Of a stretch of 64,000 nt of DNA, positions 55,393 through 63,961 are shown one piece after another. The stretch spans positions 58,506-122,505 of the forward strand of contig CAZNJE010000009.1 of assembly GCA_964573295.1 (NCBI GenBank). Reading direction: 5' to 3'. The notes beneath the pieces were generated by a model. It was not told where the DNA came from and did no database searches. It saw only the letters and a program-made list of their open reading frames with translations. This DNA comes from CAYQJL01 sp964573295. Its GTDB lineage: Bacteria; Eisenbacteria; RBG-16-71-46; CAIMUX01; WJJG01. Every line of letters starts with the position of its first letter. Position 1 is the stretch's first letter. Position numbers and translations under genes: made by a program.

Positions 55393-56538
55393 GTGAATAT
55401 CCACGAATACCAGGCCAAGCAGATCCTGGGCCGCTATGGCATCAACGTACGGGGCGGGGGCGTGGCCCGCACGTCCGAGGAAGCCCGCGAAGCGGCCGAG
55501 GCGATCGGAGCCCCCGTTGTCGTCAAGGCCCAGGTGCACATGGGTGGCCGGGGGAAGGCCGGAGGCATCCAGCTGGCCGCCACGCCCGATGAGGCCGAAC
55601 GCAAGGCCCGCGAGATCCTGGGGCTCAGCATCAAGGGATTGACGGTCAAGAAGGTCTTTGTCACCCCGGCGGCCGACATCGGCCACGAGTACTATCTGGG
55701 GGCGCTGCTGGACCGCGAGGCCGGTCTGCCTCTGATGATGGTCAGCCGTGAGGGCGGCATCGACATCGAGGAGGTGGCCGCCAAGACCCCCGAGCGGATC
55801 CACAAGCTCCACTTCGATCCGGATATCGGGCTCTGGCCCTACGAGGCGCGCCAACTCGCCCACGCGATCGAGCCCGACGGCAAGAAGGCGCTCGGTATCG
55901 CCGAGGTCATCCGCAAGCTCTCGCTGGCCTTCCTCGGCACGCACTGTTCCCTGGCCGAGATCAATCCCCTCGTCGAGGTCCGGGAAGGCGGTTTTCTGGC
56001 GCTCGACGCCAAGATCACGATCGATGACAGCTACGTGGCGATCGACCATGAGATCGCCGCCCTGCGTGACCACGACACCGAATCGCGCGAACTGGCCAAG
56101 GCGCGTGAATTCGGCCTGTCCTACATTCCACTGGAGGGTTCGATCGGTTGCGTGGTCAACGGGGCCGGCCTGGCGATGGCAACCATGGATGTCGTCAAAC
56201 ACTATGGCGGCGAACCGGCCAACTTCCTGGACATCGGCGGTAGCTCGAGCCCCGAGAAGGTGGTGACCGCGCTCGAGATCATCACGGCCGACCCCCAGGT
56301 GCGCGCGGTCCTGTTCAACATCTTCGGCGGCATCACCCGCTGCGATCACGTGGCGACGGGCATCGTCCAGGCGCTCGAGAAAGCCCGCATCGATCTGCCC
56401 ATCATCGTTCGGCTCACCGGGACCAATGAGAAAGAAGGACGTGAGATCCTCGAGAAGAGCGGCGTGGCCATCTTCGCCGCGTCGATGGAAGAAGCTGTGC
56501 AAGAAGCGATTCGCCGGGCCGAGCCGGCTGCGAGATAA
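55393..56538 (+). CDS. sucC: Succinyl-CoA synthetase beta subunit
   Basis: 381 aa, near the usual 388. It forms the nucleotide- and succinate-binding part of the TCA-cycle succinyl-CoA ligase. The ATP-grasp domain starts NIHEYQAKQILGRYGI, with VVVKAQVHMGGRGKAGGIQL; the C-terminal CoA-ligase domain has NGAGLAMATMDVVKHYGGEP and NFLDIGGSSSPEKV, NIFGGITRCDHVA. GTG 55393 (AAGGAG 7 nt upstream) is chosen over an upstream in-frame TTG. sucD follows after 12 bp. Confidence 0.96.
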   Translation: MNIHEYQAKQILGRYGINVRGGGVARTSEEAREAAEAIGAPVVVKAQVHMGGRGKAGGIQLAATPDEAERKAREILGLSIKGLTVKKVFVTPAADIGHEYYLGALLDREAGLPLMMVSREGGIDIEEVAAKTPERIHKLHFDPDIGLWPYEARQLAHAIEPDGKKALGIAEVIRKLSLAFLGTHCSLAEINPLVEVREGGFLALDAKITIDDSYVAIDHEIAALRDHDTESRELAKAREFGLSYIPLEGSIGCVVNGAGLAMATMDVVKHYGGEPANFLDIGGSSSPEKVVTALEIITADPQVRAVLFNIFGGITRCDHVATGIVQALEKARIDLPIIVRLTGTNEKEGREILEKSGVAIFAASMEEAVQEAIRRAEPAAR

Positions 56539-56550
56539 GGAGGGTGTCGC

Positions 56551-57423
56551 GTGAGTATCCTGATCGATGAACAGACGAAGGTCTTGATCCAGGGCATTAC
56601 CGGGCGGGACGGATCCTTCCACGCCCGGGCCATGCGCGAGTACGGCACCCAGGTAGTGGCTGGGGTGACCCCGGGCAGGGGCGGCACCCGGCTCGACGAC
56701 ATCCCGATCTTCAACACCGTGCAAGAGGCGGTCGATGAAACCGGCGCCACCGTTTCGGCCATCTACGTCCGGGCGCCATTCGCGCCCGACGCGGTGCGTG
56801 AGGTTGCCGACGCGGGTTTGGAACTCGTCGTCGTGATCAGCGAGGGGGTGCCGGCGCTGGAGATGTCGCGTGTCATGCTCGACATGTACGCCAGCGAAAC
56901 CCGTGTCATCGGGCCCAACAGCCCCGGGCTGATCAGTCCCGGCAAGTGCAAGCTCGGCATCATGCCGGGACAGATCCACACGCCTGGCCACATCGGGGTC
57001 GTCTCGCGCAGCGGGACGCTCACCTACGAGATGGTCTGGCAGCTCACCGAGCACGGCCTGGGCCAGTCGACCTGCATCGGCATCGGTGGCGATCCGATCA
57101 TCGGGACCGACTTCCTGGACGTCTTGGAGATGTTCAAGGATGACGACGACACCCACGGCATCGTGCTGATCGGGGAGATCGGCGGCACGGCCGAGGAAGA
57201 GGCCGCGCGCTACATCGCCGAGGAATTGAAGAAGCCGGCCATCGCCTTCATCGCCGGCCGCACGGCGCCGCCCGGGAAGCGCATGGGGCATGCGGGTGCG
57301 ATCATCGCCCAGGGCAAGGGAACGGCCGAGGAGAAGACGAAGGCCCTGGAAGCGGCCGGCATCCCGGTCGCCAAGGTGCCCTCCGAGATCGGTCCGCTGA
57401 TGAAGCAAGTTCTGGAAGGGTAG
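56551..57423 (+). CDS. sucD: Succinyl-CoA synthetase alpha subunit
   Basis: 290 aa, standard. It binds CoA and carries the phosphohistidine: GHAGAIIAQGKGTAEEK with H247. The N-terminal CoA-binding Rossmann domain (VLIQGITGRDGSFHARAMRE) and IGPNSPGLISPGKCKLGIMP are intact. GTG 56551 has AAGGAGG upstream. Together with SucC it makes ATP or GTP from succinyl-CoA. Confidence 0.97.
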   Translation: MSILIDEQTKVLIQGITGRDGSFHARAMREYGTQVVAGVTPGRGGTRLDDIPIFNTVQEAVDETGATVSAIYVRAPFAPDAVREVADAGLELVVVISEGVPALEMSRVMLDMYASETRVIGPNSPGLISPGKCKLGIMPGQIHTPGHIGVVSRSGTLTYEMVWQLTEHGLGQSTCIGIGGDPIIGTDFLDVLEMFKDDDDTHGIVLIGEIGGTAEEEAARYIAEELKKPAIAFIAGRTAPPGKRMGHAGAIIAQGKGTAEEKTKALEAAGIPVAKVPSEIGPLMKQVLEG

Positions 57424-57454
57424 GGGGGCTGGCCTGAGGCTGGATGGGGTCCCG

Positions 57455-57540
57455 GCCGGCTGCGATGGCTGCGACCGGCTGCGATGGCCCGGCCGGCTGC
57501 GATGGCTGCGGCCGGCTGCGATGGCTGCGGCCGGCTGCCT
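57455..57540. repeat. 19-bp tandem array, about five copies, sucD-ndk spacer
   Basis: Units of GCCGGCTGCGATGGCTGCG begin at 57455, 57474 (18 bp), 57492, 57511 and a partial 57530. The 154-bp spacer consists mostly of this array. No promoter was recognised. Confidence 0.9.
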
Positions 57541-57577
57541 GGGCCCGAGTGTCCACAACGAGGGAGTCGACGTACGC

Positions 57578-58000
57578 ATGCTGCAGCAAACCTTCACGAT
57601 GGTGAAGCCCGACGCGGTCGAGCGCGGCGAGACGGGTCAGATTCTGGCGATGATGGAGGCCGGCGGCTTCCGAATCCTTCGGATGAAGATGGTGCGCCTC
57701 TCGCCCGAGGAGGCGCGCCGGTTCTATCATGTCCATGAGGGCAAGCCTTTCCTGGAGAATCTGGTCGAGTACATGTCCTCGGGACCGATCTGCGCGATCG
57801 TCCTCGAGCGGGAGGAGGCGATCGCCAAGCTGCGTGAGCTCGTGGGCGCCACCGATCCGGCCGAGGCCGCCGAGGGAACCATCCGCCAGCGCTTCGGTGT
57901 GGACAAGGGTCACAACGCGGTGCACGCTTCCGATGCTACTGAAACCGCCGAAGAGGAGATCGCCTTCTTCGGCCTGACCCTGGATCGAGACGCAAGGTAG
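57578..58000 (+). CDS. ndk: Nucleoside diphosphate kinase
   Basis: 140 aa, exact family length. It equilibrates nucleoside di- and triphosphates through phospho-His: GHNAVHASDATETAEEE with H116. FTMVKPDAVERG at the start and RFYHVHEGKPFLENLVEYMS match the family; EREEAIAKLRELVGATDPAEA is typical of this gene. ATG 57578 follows GGGAG at 57562-57566, about 11 nt away. It succeeds sucCD, whose nucleotide product it can use. Confidence 0.97.
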   Translation: MLQQTFTMVKPDAVERGETGQILAMMEAGGFRILRMKMVRLSPEEARRFYHVHEGKPFLENLVEYMSSGPICAIVLEREEAIAKLRELVGATDPAEAAEGTIRQRFGVDKGHNAVHASDATETAEEEIAFFGLTLDRDAR

Positions 58001-58010
58001 GCGTGGCCGG

Positions 58011-58046
58011 TCGGTGAGACCGGTGAGACCGCTGAGACCGGTGGGT
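58011..58046. repeat. 9-bp tandem array x4, ndk-yceD spacer
   Basis: Four 9-mers CCGGTGAGA with small variation start at 58011, 58020, 58029 and 58038. They end 12 bp before ATG 58059, next to the GGGAGA ribosome site of yceD. Confidence 0.85.
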
Positions 58047-58058
58047 AGATGGGAGAAG

Positions 58059-58736
58059 ATGAGTCGCGCGCTGCAATTTCACCTCAGCGAGTTTGCCGAG
58101 GGTACGACCGAGCTCGAGCTCGAGCTGACGGCGGCGGATCTGGAGATCGAGCGTTACGAGCCTCTGGAAGATGTGCTGCCCCAAGGGGGCCGCGATGGTG
58201 CGTCCATTGAGCTCGAGCAGCTGGTTGGCGATGAGGATGCATCCCGCGCCGGAGCCGGACACCGCGCCGAGACGGCCAATTTCCTGGTCGAGGGGCCGAT
58301 CCGGATCGGGCTGCGGATCGTTCGCACCCACGAGGAGTTCCGAATTCGGGGACGTGGTGAGCTCGAGGTGCGTCAGTCATGTGTGCGGTGCCTGGCGCCG
58401 ACACGAGAGAGCATCGAGGTGAGTTTCGAGATCCTGGTGCGCCCCCGGGATGCCCGCGCGCCGGAGGACGAGGCCCCGTCGGAGGGCATCCTGATCCACG
58501 ATGGGGAGAGTTTCGGGCTCGCAACGGAGGTGCGCGACGCGATTCTGACCGAGATCAGCTCGCACCCGTTGTGCCGGCCCGACTGCCGTGGATTGTGCCC
58601 GCGATGCGGGAAGACCCTGAATGAGGGGGATTGTGACTGTCCGGCCACCGGCGCGCTGGATCCGCGCTGGGCCGCGTTGCACGAATTGCGTGGCGAGCTT
58701 CCCGAAAGCGAGGAACCCGGAAGCTCCCAGGCGTGA
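58059..58736 (+). CDS. yceD: YceD/DUF177-family protein
   Basis: 225 aa. YceD proteins are linked to 23S rRNA maturation and always sit next to rpmF; this is the case here. The diagnostic cysteine pattern is present: CVRCLAP in the middle, then CRPDCRGLCPRCGKTLNEGD and a final CDC. The N-terminal half is a charged beta-rich domain. ATG 58059 has GGGAGA upstream and follows the 9-bp array. Cytoplasmic. Confidence 0.92.
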   Translation: MSRALQFHLSEFAEGTTELELELTAADLEIERYEPLEDVLPQGGRDGASIELEQLVGDEDASRAGAGHRAETANFLVEGPIRIGLRIVRTHEEFRIRGRGELEVRQSCVRCLAPTRESIEVSFEILVRPRDARAPEDEAPSEGILIHDGESFGLATEVRDAILTEISSHPLCRPDCRGLCPRCGKTLNEGDCDCPATGALDPRWAALHELRGELPESEEPGSSQA

Positions 58737-58747
58737 TAAACTCACCG

Positions 58748-58778
58748 GGCGTTGCTGGCCGTGTGGCCAGCGAGCGCC
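58748..58778 (+). promoter_or_regulatory. Strong hairpin in the rpmF leader
   Basis: GCTGGCC-GTGT-GGCCAGC (58754-58771) is a perfect 7-bp stem with a four-nt loop. Outside it two more pairs, a bulge and GGCG/CGCC extend the helix. It lies between the yceD stop and the AAGGAGA ribosome site of rpmF, which remains free. It could be a processing site or a site for autoregulation by a ribosomal protein; no T-tract. Confidence 0.65.
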
Positions 58779-58800
58779 TCGCCAAAGAAGGAGAACGAGG

Positions 58801-58980
58801 ATGGCACTGCCGAAGAGAAGGCATTCGAAGGCTCGCCGCGACAAGCGGCGTTCGTCCCACAAGTTGGCCCGCCCCACCAGCGTGACGTGCGCCAACTGCG
58901 GCCAGCCCAAGCGACCCCACCGGGTGTGCAACAGCTGCGGCTACTACAAGGGCGAAGAAGTTCTGTTGGTGAAGGACTGA
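58801..58980 (+). CDS. rpmF: 50S ribosomal protein L32
   Basis: 59 aa. The basic N-terminus ALPKRRHSKARRDKRRSSHK is typical, and the zinc-binding cysteines C30, C33, C43 and C46 are all kept, so this is the zinc-containing C+ form. ATG 58801 follows GGAGAACGAGG. It is located in the conserved yceD-rpmF-plsX order. Confidence 0.97.
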   Translation: MALPKRRHSKARRDKRRSSHKLARPTSVTCANCGQPKRPHRVCNSCGYYKGEEVLLVKD

Positions 58981-59045
58981 TCCGGTCGTGTAGGACTGAT
59001 CCGGCCGGTCTTCCTTCGAAGGGGAGCCGCGCCGGGGCCGATTTC

Positions 59046-60143
59046 ATGATCCATTCCAATCGCAGAGTGCGCGTGGCGGTAGACGCCATGGGTGGCGATC
59101 GCGGCCCACGGGTCGTCGTGGCCGGCGCTGCCGCGGCTGTACGCCAGCAGCCCGACACGTTGGAGGTTCTCCTCGTCGGGGACGAACCTCAGATCTGGGA
59201 AGCGCTGCGGGAGGTTTCTCCGGAGCCGTTGCCGCTCTACATCGCGCATGCCCGTGATGCGGTGGCCATGGGCGAGAAGGCCGAGCGAGCCTTCCGCCGC
59301 AAGCGGGATTCCTCGATCGCGGTATCGGCCGACCTGGTCAAGCAGGGGCGCGCCGACGCGCTGGTGAGCATGGGCAACACCGGCGCGGTGGTCACGACCT
59401 CGCTGCTCAGCATGGGACGTATGCGGGGGATCAAGCGTCCCGCGATCGCCAGCGTGGTGCCCACGGTGACCGGCAACTGCGTGGTCCTGGACGTGGGCGC
59501 CAACGCCGACTGCAGGCCGTTGCACCTCTATCAGTTTGCCCAGATGGGCCGCATCTACGCTCAACTCGTGCTGGCGAAGGAGCATCCTCGCGTGGGACTG
59601 CTCAACATCGGCGAGGAGCCTTCGAAGGGGAATGCTTTGACTCAGGCGGCCTACCAGCTCATGGACCAGGACCGCGAGGCGCTGGGGTTCATCGGCAACG
59701 TCGAGGGTCGCGACGTCTTCGAGGGAAACGCTGATGTCCTCGTCTGCGATGGGTTTACGGGCAACGTGATCCTCAAGCTCATCGAGAGCATCCTGAGCGT
59801 CGGCGGGCAGGTCATCCGCCGGGAGGTTCGCGCCCACCTTCCGGCGATGGCCGGAGCGCTTCTGATGCGACCCGCCATCCGCGGTATCAAGAGCCGGATC
59901 AACTACGAGGAATACGGCGGCGCCCTTCTGCTGGGCACACGCGGGGTATGCGTGATCGGTCACGGGCGATCCTCGCCACGGGCCATCCAGCGCGCGGTGG
60001 AGGTGGCCGCACGCACGATCCGCGGCAATCTCGAGGATGCGATCGTGCGGGTCATAGAGGGATCTCCCGCGACCGTCACAGAAGGGGCGCCGGCGACCGA
60101 AGATGCACCGCAGTGGACGGATACCCCGCGGGCTCGACCTTGA
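59046..60143 (+). CDS. plsX: Phosphate acyltransferase PlsX
   Basis: 365 aa. PlsX converts acyl-ACP to acyl-phosphate for phospholipid synthesis. VAVDAMGGDRGPRVVVAGAA at the start, MGNTGAVVTTSLLSMGRMRG, LDVGANADCRP, FIGNVEGRDVFEG and CDGFTGNVILKLIES are all conserved. The tail after 340 is low complexity. ATG 59046 is chosen from the conserved start; GGGGAG is rather far upstream. It lies 65 bp after rpmF. Confidence 0.96.
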   Translation: MIHSNRRVRVAVDAMGGDRGPRVVVAGAAAAVRQQPDTLEVLLVGDEPQIWEALREVSPEPLPLYIAHARDAVAMGEKAERAFRRKRDSSIAVSADLVKQGRADALVSMGNTGAVVTTSLLSMGRMRGIKRPAIASVVPTVTGNCVVLDVGANADCRPLHLYQFAQMGRIYAQLVLAKEHPRVGLLNIGEEPSKGNALTQAAYQLMDQDREALGFIGNVEGRDVFEGNADVLVCDGFTGNVILKLIESILSVGGQVIRREVRAHLPAMAGALLMRPAIRGIKSRINYEEYGGALLLGTRGVCVIGHGRSSPRAIQRAVEVAARTIRGNLEDAIVRVIEGSPATVTEGAPATEDAPQWTDTPRARP

Positions 60144-60200
60144 ATCGGCTTGCATTCGGAGCCCATCCAGGGTATGAGAGGGTAGCTTTTGAACCAGGGC

Positions 60201-60229
60201 GCCCCGATGCCGTGCGCGGAGATCGGGGC
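60201..60229 (+). promoter_or_regulatory. Perfect inverted repeat in the plsX-fabD spacer
   Basis: GCCCCGAT (60201-60208) and ATCGGGGC (60222-60229) form an 8-bp perfect inverted repeat with a 13-nt centre. It could be an RNA hairpin or a repressor operator; fatty-acid genes in other bacteria have operators here (FapR, FabT), but the sequence is not one of those. A weak promoter (TTGCAT 60150, TATGAG 60173, spacing 17) lies upstream. Confidence 0.45.
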
Positions 60230-60259
60230 ACCACGACATAGGACGGGATTCGAGAGGAC

Positions 60260-61180
60260 ATGAAAGCACTGCTCTTTCCGGGACAGGGTTCCCAGTATGT
60301 CGGTATGGGGCAGGACCTTGCTGAGTCGGTTCCAGCCGCCCGGATCACTTTTGATCGAGCCGATGAGGTTCTCGGTTTCTCATTGTCCAAGCTGATGTTC
60401 GAGGGCCCGGAGGCCACGTTGCGCCAGACACGCAACGCCCAACCGGCCATCCTCACGCATGCGCTGGCGGCCTGGGCGGCCATGGAGCCGTCCTGGGAGC
60501 CGGATTCGCTGATGGCGGCAGGGCATAGCCTGGGCGAGTATGCGGCTTACACCGCGGCAGGAGCGCTGCGCTTCGAGGATGCCCTGGCCCTGGTACGCCG
60601 GAGGGGCGAACTGATGTTCGAGGCCGGGGAAGCCCAACCCGGGACGATGGCCGCCGTTCTGGGCTGTGATGCCGACACGGTCGACAACGTGTGCGCAAAG
60701 ATCGAGGGTATCGTGACCCCGGCCAATGTCAACTCGCCGGGGCAGATCGTGATCTCGGGCGAGCCGTCGGCGGTGGAAGCCGCTGGAGAGAAGCTTCGGG
60801 AGGCCGGCGCCAAGCGTGTCGTGGTCCTGAACGTCAGCGGCGCGTTCCACTCTCCTCTGATGGAACCGGCCGCCAAGGGGCTGGAAGCGGCACTGGCCGG
60901 CGTCGAGGTCCGGGACGCTGCCTTTAGTGTATACGCCAATGCCAGCGCCCAAGAAGTGACCTCCTCGGAGGCCATTCGCAAATCACTTGTTGATCAGCTC
61001 CTCAGCCCCGTGCTATGGGAGCCGACCATGCGGGCCATGCTGGCCCGTCAGCCCGAGGAGTGCTTCGAGATCGGCCCCGGCCAGGTGCTCAAAGGCCTCC
61101 TGCGGCAAACCGATAGAGGGGTCGCCTGCCGGACCATGGGCAAGGCCGAGGAGATCGAGTCGTTTCGGAGAAATGGATAG
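60260..61180 (+). CDS. fabD: Malonyl-CoA:ACP transacylase
   Basis: 306 aa. It loads malonyl groups on ACP. LLFPGQGSQYVGMG at the N-terminus, the nucleophile S90 in GHSLGE, and catalytic H197 in GAFHSPLM are present. ATG 60260 follows GAGAGG. fabH normally stands between plsX and fabD but is absent here, as is fabG after it. Confidence 0.97.
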   Translation: MKALLFPGQGSQYVGMGQDLAESVPAARITFDRADEVLGFSLSKLMFEGPEATLRQTRNAQPAILTHALAAWAAMEPSWEPDSLMAAGHSLGEYAAYTAAGALRFEDALALVRRRGELMFEAGEAQPGTMAAVLGCDADTVDNVCAKIEGIVTPANVNSPGQIVISGEPSAVEAAGEKLREAGAKRVVVLNVSGAFHSPLMEPAAKGLEAALAGVEVRDAAFSVYANASAQEVTSSEAIRKSLVDQLLSPVLWEPTMRAMLARQPEECFEIGPGQVLKGLLRQTDRGVACRTMGKAEEIESFRRNG

Positions 61181-61244
61181 CGGTAGCGGTTTCCCGCCCG
61201 CGGGATGCGCGCGCGCTGATGGTCATTTCAGGAGGAAAGGAATC

Positions 61245-61496
61245 ATGGAGAATTACGAAGAGAGGATCAAAGAGATCATCGTCGAACAGCTCGGTGTGAC
61301 GCCCGACCAGGTGACTCCGGAAGCCTCCTTTATCGACGATCTGGGCGCCGACTCTCTCGACACCGTCGAGCTGGTGATGGCGTTCGAGGATGCCTTCGAG
61401 ATCGAGATTCCCGATGAGGACGCGGAGAAGATGGTTCGTGTCGGCGACGCGCAGGACTACCTGAAGAAGAAGCTATCGGAGAAGGCGAGCAGCTAG
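61245..61496 (+). CDS. acpP: Acyl carrier protein
   Basis: 83 aa, acidic. Phosphopantetheine attachment site S37 in GADSLDTVELVMAFEDAF. AGGAGGAAAGG lies 5-10 nt before ATG 61245. The N-terminal helix is ERIKEIIVEQLGVTPDQV. It carries acyl chains for fabD, fabF and plsX around it. Confidence 0.98.
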   Translation: MENYEERIKEIIVEQLGVTPDQVTPEASFIDDLGADSLDTVELVMAFEDAFEIEIPDEDAEKMVRVGDAQDYLKKKLSEKASS

Positions 61497-61552
61497 GCGA
61501 CGCCTTCGTAACCGCTGGCCTGGGGCCGGGCGCTACGAACAGGAGGCAGGTG

Positions 61553-61703
61553 GGCGGGGAGGATCCTCTTCCCGCCGGAGCCAGGTGGACCGCACCTCGC
61601 CACGCTGCGTGCAGCGGTCCGCCAAGCGGTTCGACCGAGCCGCTCCCGGGGTTTGCCCGGGTGAGCCGACTGGGGTGCCCGCGCCAGGAGAGGGATATCC
61701 TGG
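61553..61703 (+). promoter_or_regulatory. Three consecutive hairpins in the acpP-fabF spacer, the last at the fabF ribosome site
   Basis: The 208-bp spacer has GGCGGG/CCCGCC (61553-61558 with 61571-61576, plus inner GAGG/CCTC), CCCGGG-GTTTG-CCCGGG (61645-61661) and CCAGGA/TCCTGG (61684-61689 with 61698-61703). The third encloses the AGGAGAGG ribosome site and ends 1 nt before ATG 61705, so folding would hide it. None has a T-tract. Confidence 0.6.
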
Positions 61704-61704
61704 T

Positions 61705-62943
61705 ATGACACGGCGTGTAGCGATCACCGGAATGGGCACGGTCACGCCCTGCGGCAACAACCTGCCGACGTTTTGGGACAGCATGATCCACGGCAAGGGC
61801 GGCGTCGGCCGCCTGACCCGTTTCGATCCGGAGGGATTCACAAGCCAGGTGGTGGGCGAGGTGAAGGATTTCGATCCCACCGAGTTCATCGACCGCAAGG
61901 CCCTGCGCCATTCCGACCGGTTCGTGAAGTATGCGTGGGTGGCGTCGCTCGAGGCGTACGCGCAGTCCGGTCTCACCGAGGCCAACATGGACGGCGAACG
62001 CCTGGCGGTCATCATCGGCTCAGGCATCGGCGGCATCGAGACGCTGGAAACGCAGCACAAGGTGTTGCTCGAACGCAATCCTTCCCGGGTCAGTCCCTTC
62101 TTCGTTCCGATGATGATCTCGGATATGGCCAGCGGTCAGCTCTCGATCGTCTTCGGCGCCAAGGGACCGAACTTCTGCACGGTTTCGGCCTGCGCCTCGG
62201 GTGCGCACGCCATCGGTGAGGCCTATCGCCTGATCCGCGAAGGGTACAGCGATGCGGTTCTGGCCGGTGGGGCGGAGTCACCCATAACACCGCTGGCGCT
62301 GGCCGGTTTCTGTTCCATGAAGGCGCTGAGCACGCGCAACGACTCCCCCGAAACCGCCAGCCGCCCGTTCGACAAGGATCGCGACGGCTTCGTGATGGCC
62401 GAGGGCGCCGCCACGCTGGTGCTCGAGGACTGGGAGCACGCCAAGGCGCGTGACGCGGACATCCTGGGCGAGATGATCGGCTATGCCTCGACGGCCGATG
62501 CGCATCACGTTACCGCCCCCGAACCCAATGGAGAGGGGGCTGGACGGGCGATGAAGCTGGCCATGGAGTTTGCCGGGATCCGTCCCGAGGAAGTCGATTA
62601 CCTCAACGCGCATGGGACCTCCACGCCCCTGAACGATCGCGGCGAGACCCTCGCGATCAGGTCGGTGTTCGGAGCCCATGCCGACAAGCTGATGGTGTCT
62701 TCGACCAAGTCGATGACCGGGCACCTGCTGGGTGCCGCCGGTGCGGCGGAAGCGGCCGCGTCGATTCTGGCGTTGCGCGAAGGCCTGATCCCGCCCACGA
62801 TCAACCATGAAGTCCCCGGTGAGGATTGCGACCTCGACTACGTGGTCGGCACCGAAGCCCGGGAAAAGAAGATCTCGGTGGTTCTGTCGAACTCGCTGGG
62901 GTTCGGCGGTCACAACGTCTCGTTGCTCTTCCGCGCGGTGTGA
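61705..62943 (+). CDS. fabF: 3-oxoacyl-ACP synthase II
   Basis: 412 aa. The elongating condensing enzyme. Catalytic C163 (VSACASG), H303 (NAHGTSTPLND), K335 and H340 (SSTKSMTGHLLGAAGA) are all present, at positions matching the E. coli enzyme. ATG 61705 is chosen at the conserved TRRVAITGMGTVTP; the upstream open frame is not conserved. It is followed by rnc after 84 bp. Confidence 0.98.
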   Translation: MTRRVAITGMGTVTPCGNNLPTFWDSMIHGKGGVGRLTRFDPEGFTSQVVGEVKDFDPTEFIDRKALRHSDRFVKYAWVASLEAYAQSGLTEANMDGERLAVIIGSGIGGIETLETQHKVLLERNPSRVSPFFVPMMISDMASGQLSIVFGAKGPNFCTVSACASGAHAIGEAYRLIREGYSDAVLAGGAESPITPLALAGFCSMKALSTRNDSPETASRPFDKDRDGFVMAEGAATLVLEDWEHAKARDADILGEMIGYASTADAHHVTAPEPNGEGAGRAMKLAMEFAGIRPEEVDYLNAHGTSTPLNDRGETLAIRSVFGAHADKLMVSSTKSMTGHLLGAAGAAEAAASILALREGLIPPTINHEVPGEDCDLDYVVGTEAREKKISVVLSNSLGFGGHNVSLLFRAV

Positions 62944-63027
62944 TGCTCCGTGCGGGAGATGGGGCGGAGGTGTCCTTGCTGACCGCGTAAAGGATGCCGA
63001 GAGCCACGCGGGCTCGAGGAATCAAGC

Positions 63028-63927
63028 ATGAGCAGAGTGAGGCGCTGGCTGTCGGCCCTATGGCCCAGGGGCCGGCGAGGCTCCGCGGGGGAGCGGGTTC
63101 GGCATCCCCCCCGGGCGCCTCGCTCGCTACCCGAGATTCCCGATGTTCACAGGACGCTCGAAGGTTTCCAAACGCGCCAACGCCTGCGCTTCCACCATCC
63201 GTACCTGCTGCAACAGGCCCTGACCCACCGTTCGTTCCTGGGCGGAGAGGTCGAGAACCTGCCCGCCTCGAACGAGCGCCTCGAGTTTCTGGGCGATGCC
63301 GTTCTGGAACTGACGGTGATCGAGCACCTCTTCCGGATGTTTCCCGACGATCGCGAGGGCGAGCTCACGCAGAAGAAATCTCTTCTGGTGAGCAAACCGG
63401 TGCTGGCCGATTGTGCCGACGGACTCGAGCTCGGTGAATTCCTGCTGCTCAGTGATGCGGAACGCGAATCCGGCGGCGGGGAGCGCGACTCGATTCTGTC
63501 CGACGCCTTCGAAGCCCTCCTGGGTGCCATCTACCTGGATCAGGGCCTGGAGGTCGCGCGGGGTTTCGTGAAACGTTGGCTTCTCAGCGACGTGAAGTCG
63601 ATCCTGAACGACAGCGAGAAACAGAACTTCAAGAGCCTGCTTCAAGAGCAGGTCCAGGCCCTGGTGCGCGTTCACCCGCGCTACCGCGTGGTTCGCCAGG
63701 AAGGCCCCGATCACGAGAAGCGTTTTACGATCGAGGTCGTCGTGCGGGGCGAGGTACTGGGCCGCGGTTCGGGCCACAACAAGAAGTCGGCCGAACAGCA
63801 TGCTGCGCGCAATGCGCTCGAGTCGGGCGGGCTGGCCGACTGGCTGACCCGGTTCGACGCTTCCTCGGCAGACAACGGGTCGGGGGGCAATGGGTCTGGG
63901 AACATCGGCCGCGGCCCTGCGGGATAG
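63028..63927 (+). CDS. rnc: Ribonuclease III
   Basis: 299 aa, longer than the usual 225-240. It cuts double-stranded RNA, including rRNA precursors. Signature NERLEFLGDAVLEL (82-95), the second acidic group DAFEALLGAIYLD, and the dsRNA-binding domain (about 200-272, NFKSLLQEQVQALVRVHPRY to KKSAEQHAARNAL) are complete. A basic N-terminal extension of about 40 residues and a Gly/Ser/Asn tail of about 25 are additions. ATG 63028 is used; its ribosome site is weak. Confidence 0.96.
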   Translation: MSRVRRWLSALWPRGRRGSAGERVRHPPRAPRSLPEIPDVHRTLEGFQTRQRLRFHHPYLLQQALTHRSFLGGEVENLPASNERLEFLGDAVLELTVIEHLFRMFPDDREGELTQKKSLLVSKPVLADCADGLELGEFLLLSDAERESGGGERDSILSDAFEALLGAIYLDQGLEVARGFVKRWLLSDVKSILNDSEKQNFKSLLQEQVQALVRVHPRYRVVRQEGPDHEKRFTIEVVVRGEVLGRGSGHNKKSAEQHAARNALESGGLADWLTRFDASSADNGSGGNGSGNIGRGPAG

Positions 63928-63961
63928 ATCTCACGCCCGCCCCGGCGGCCACCCCCGCGGC

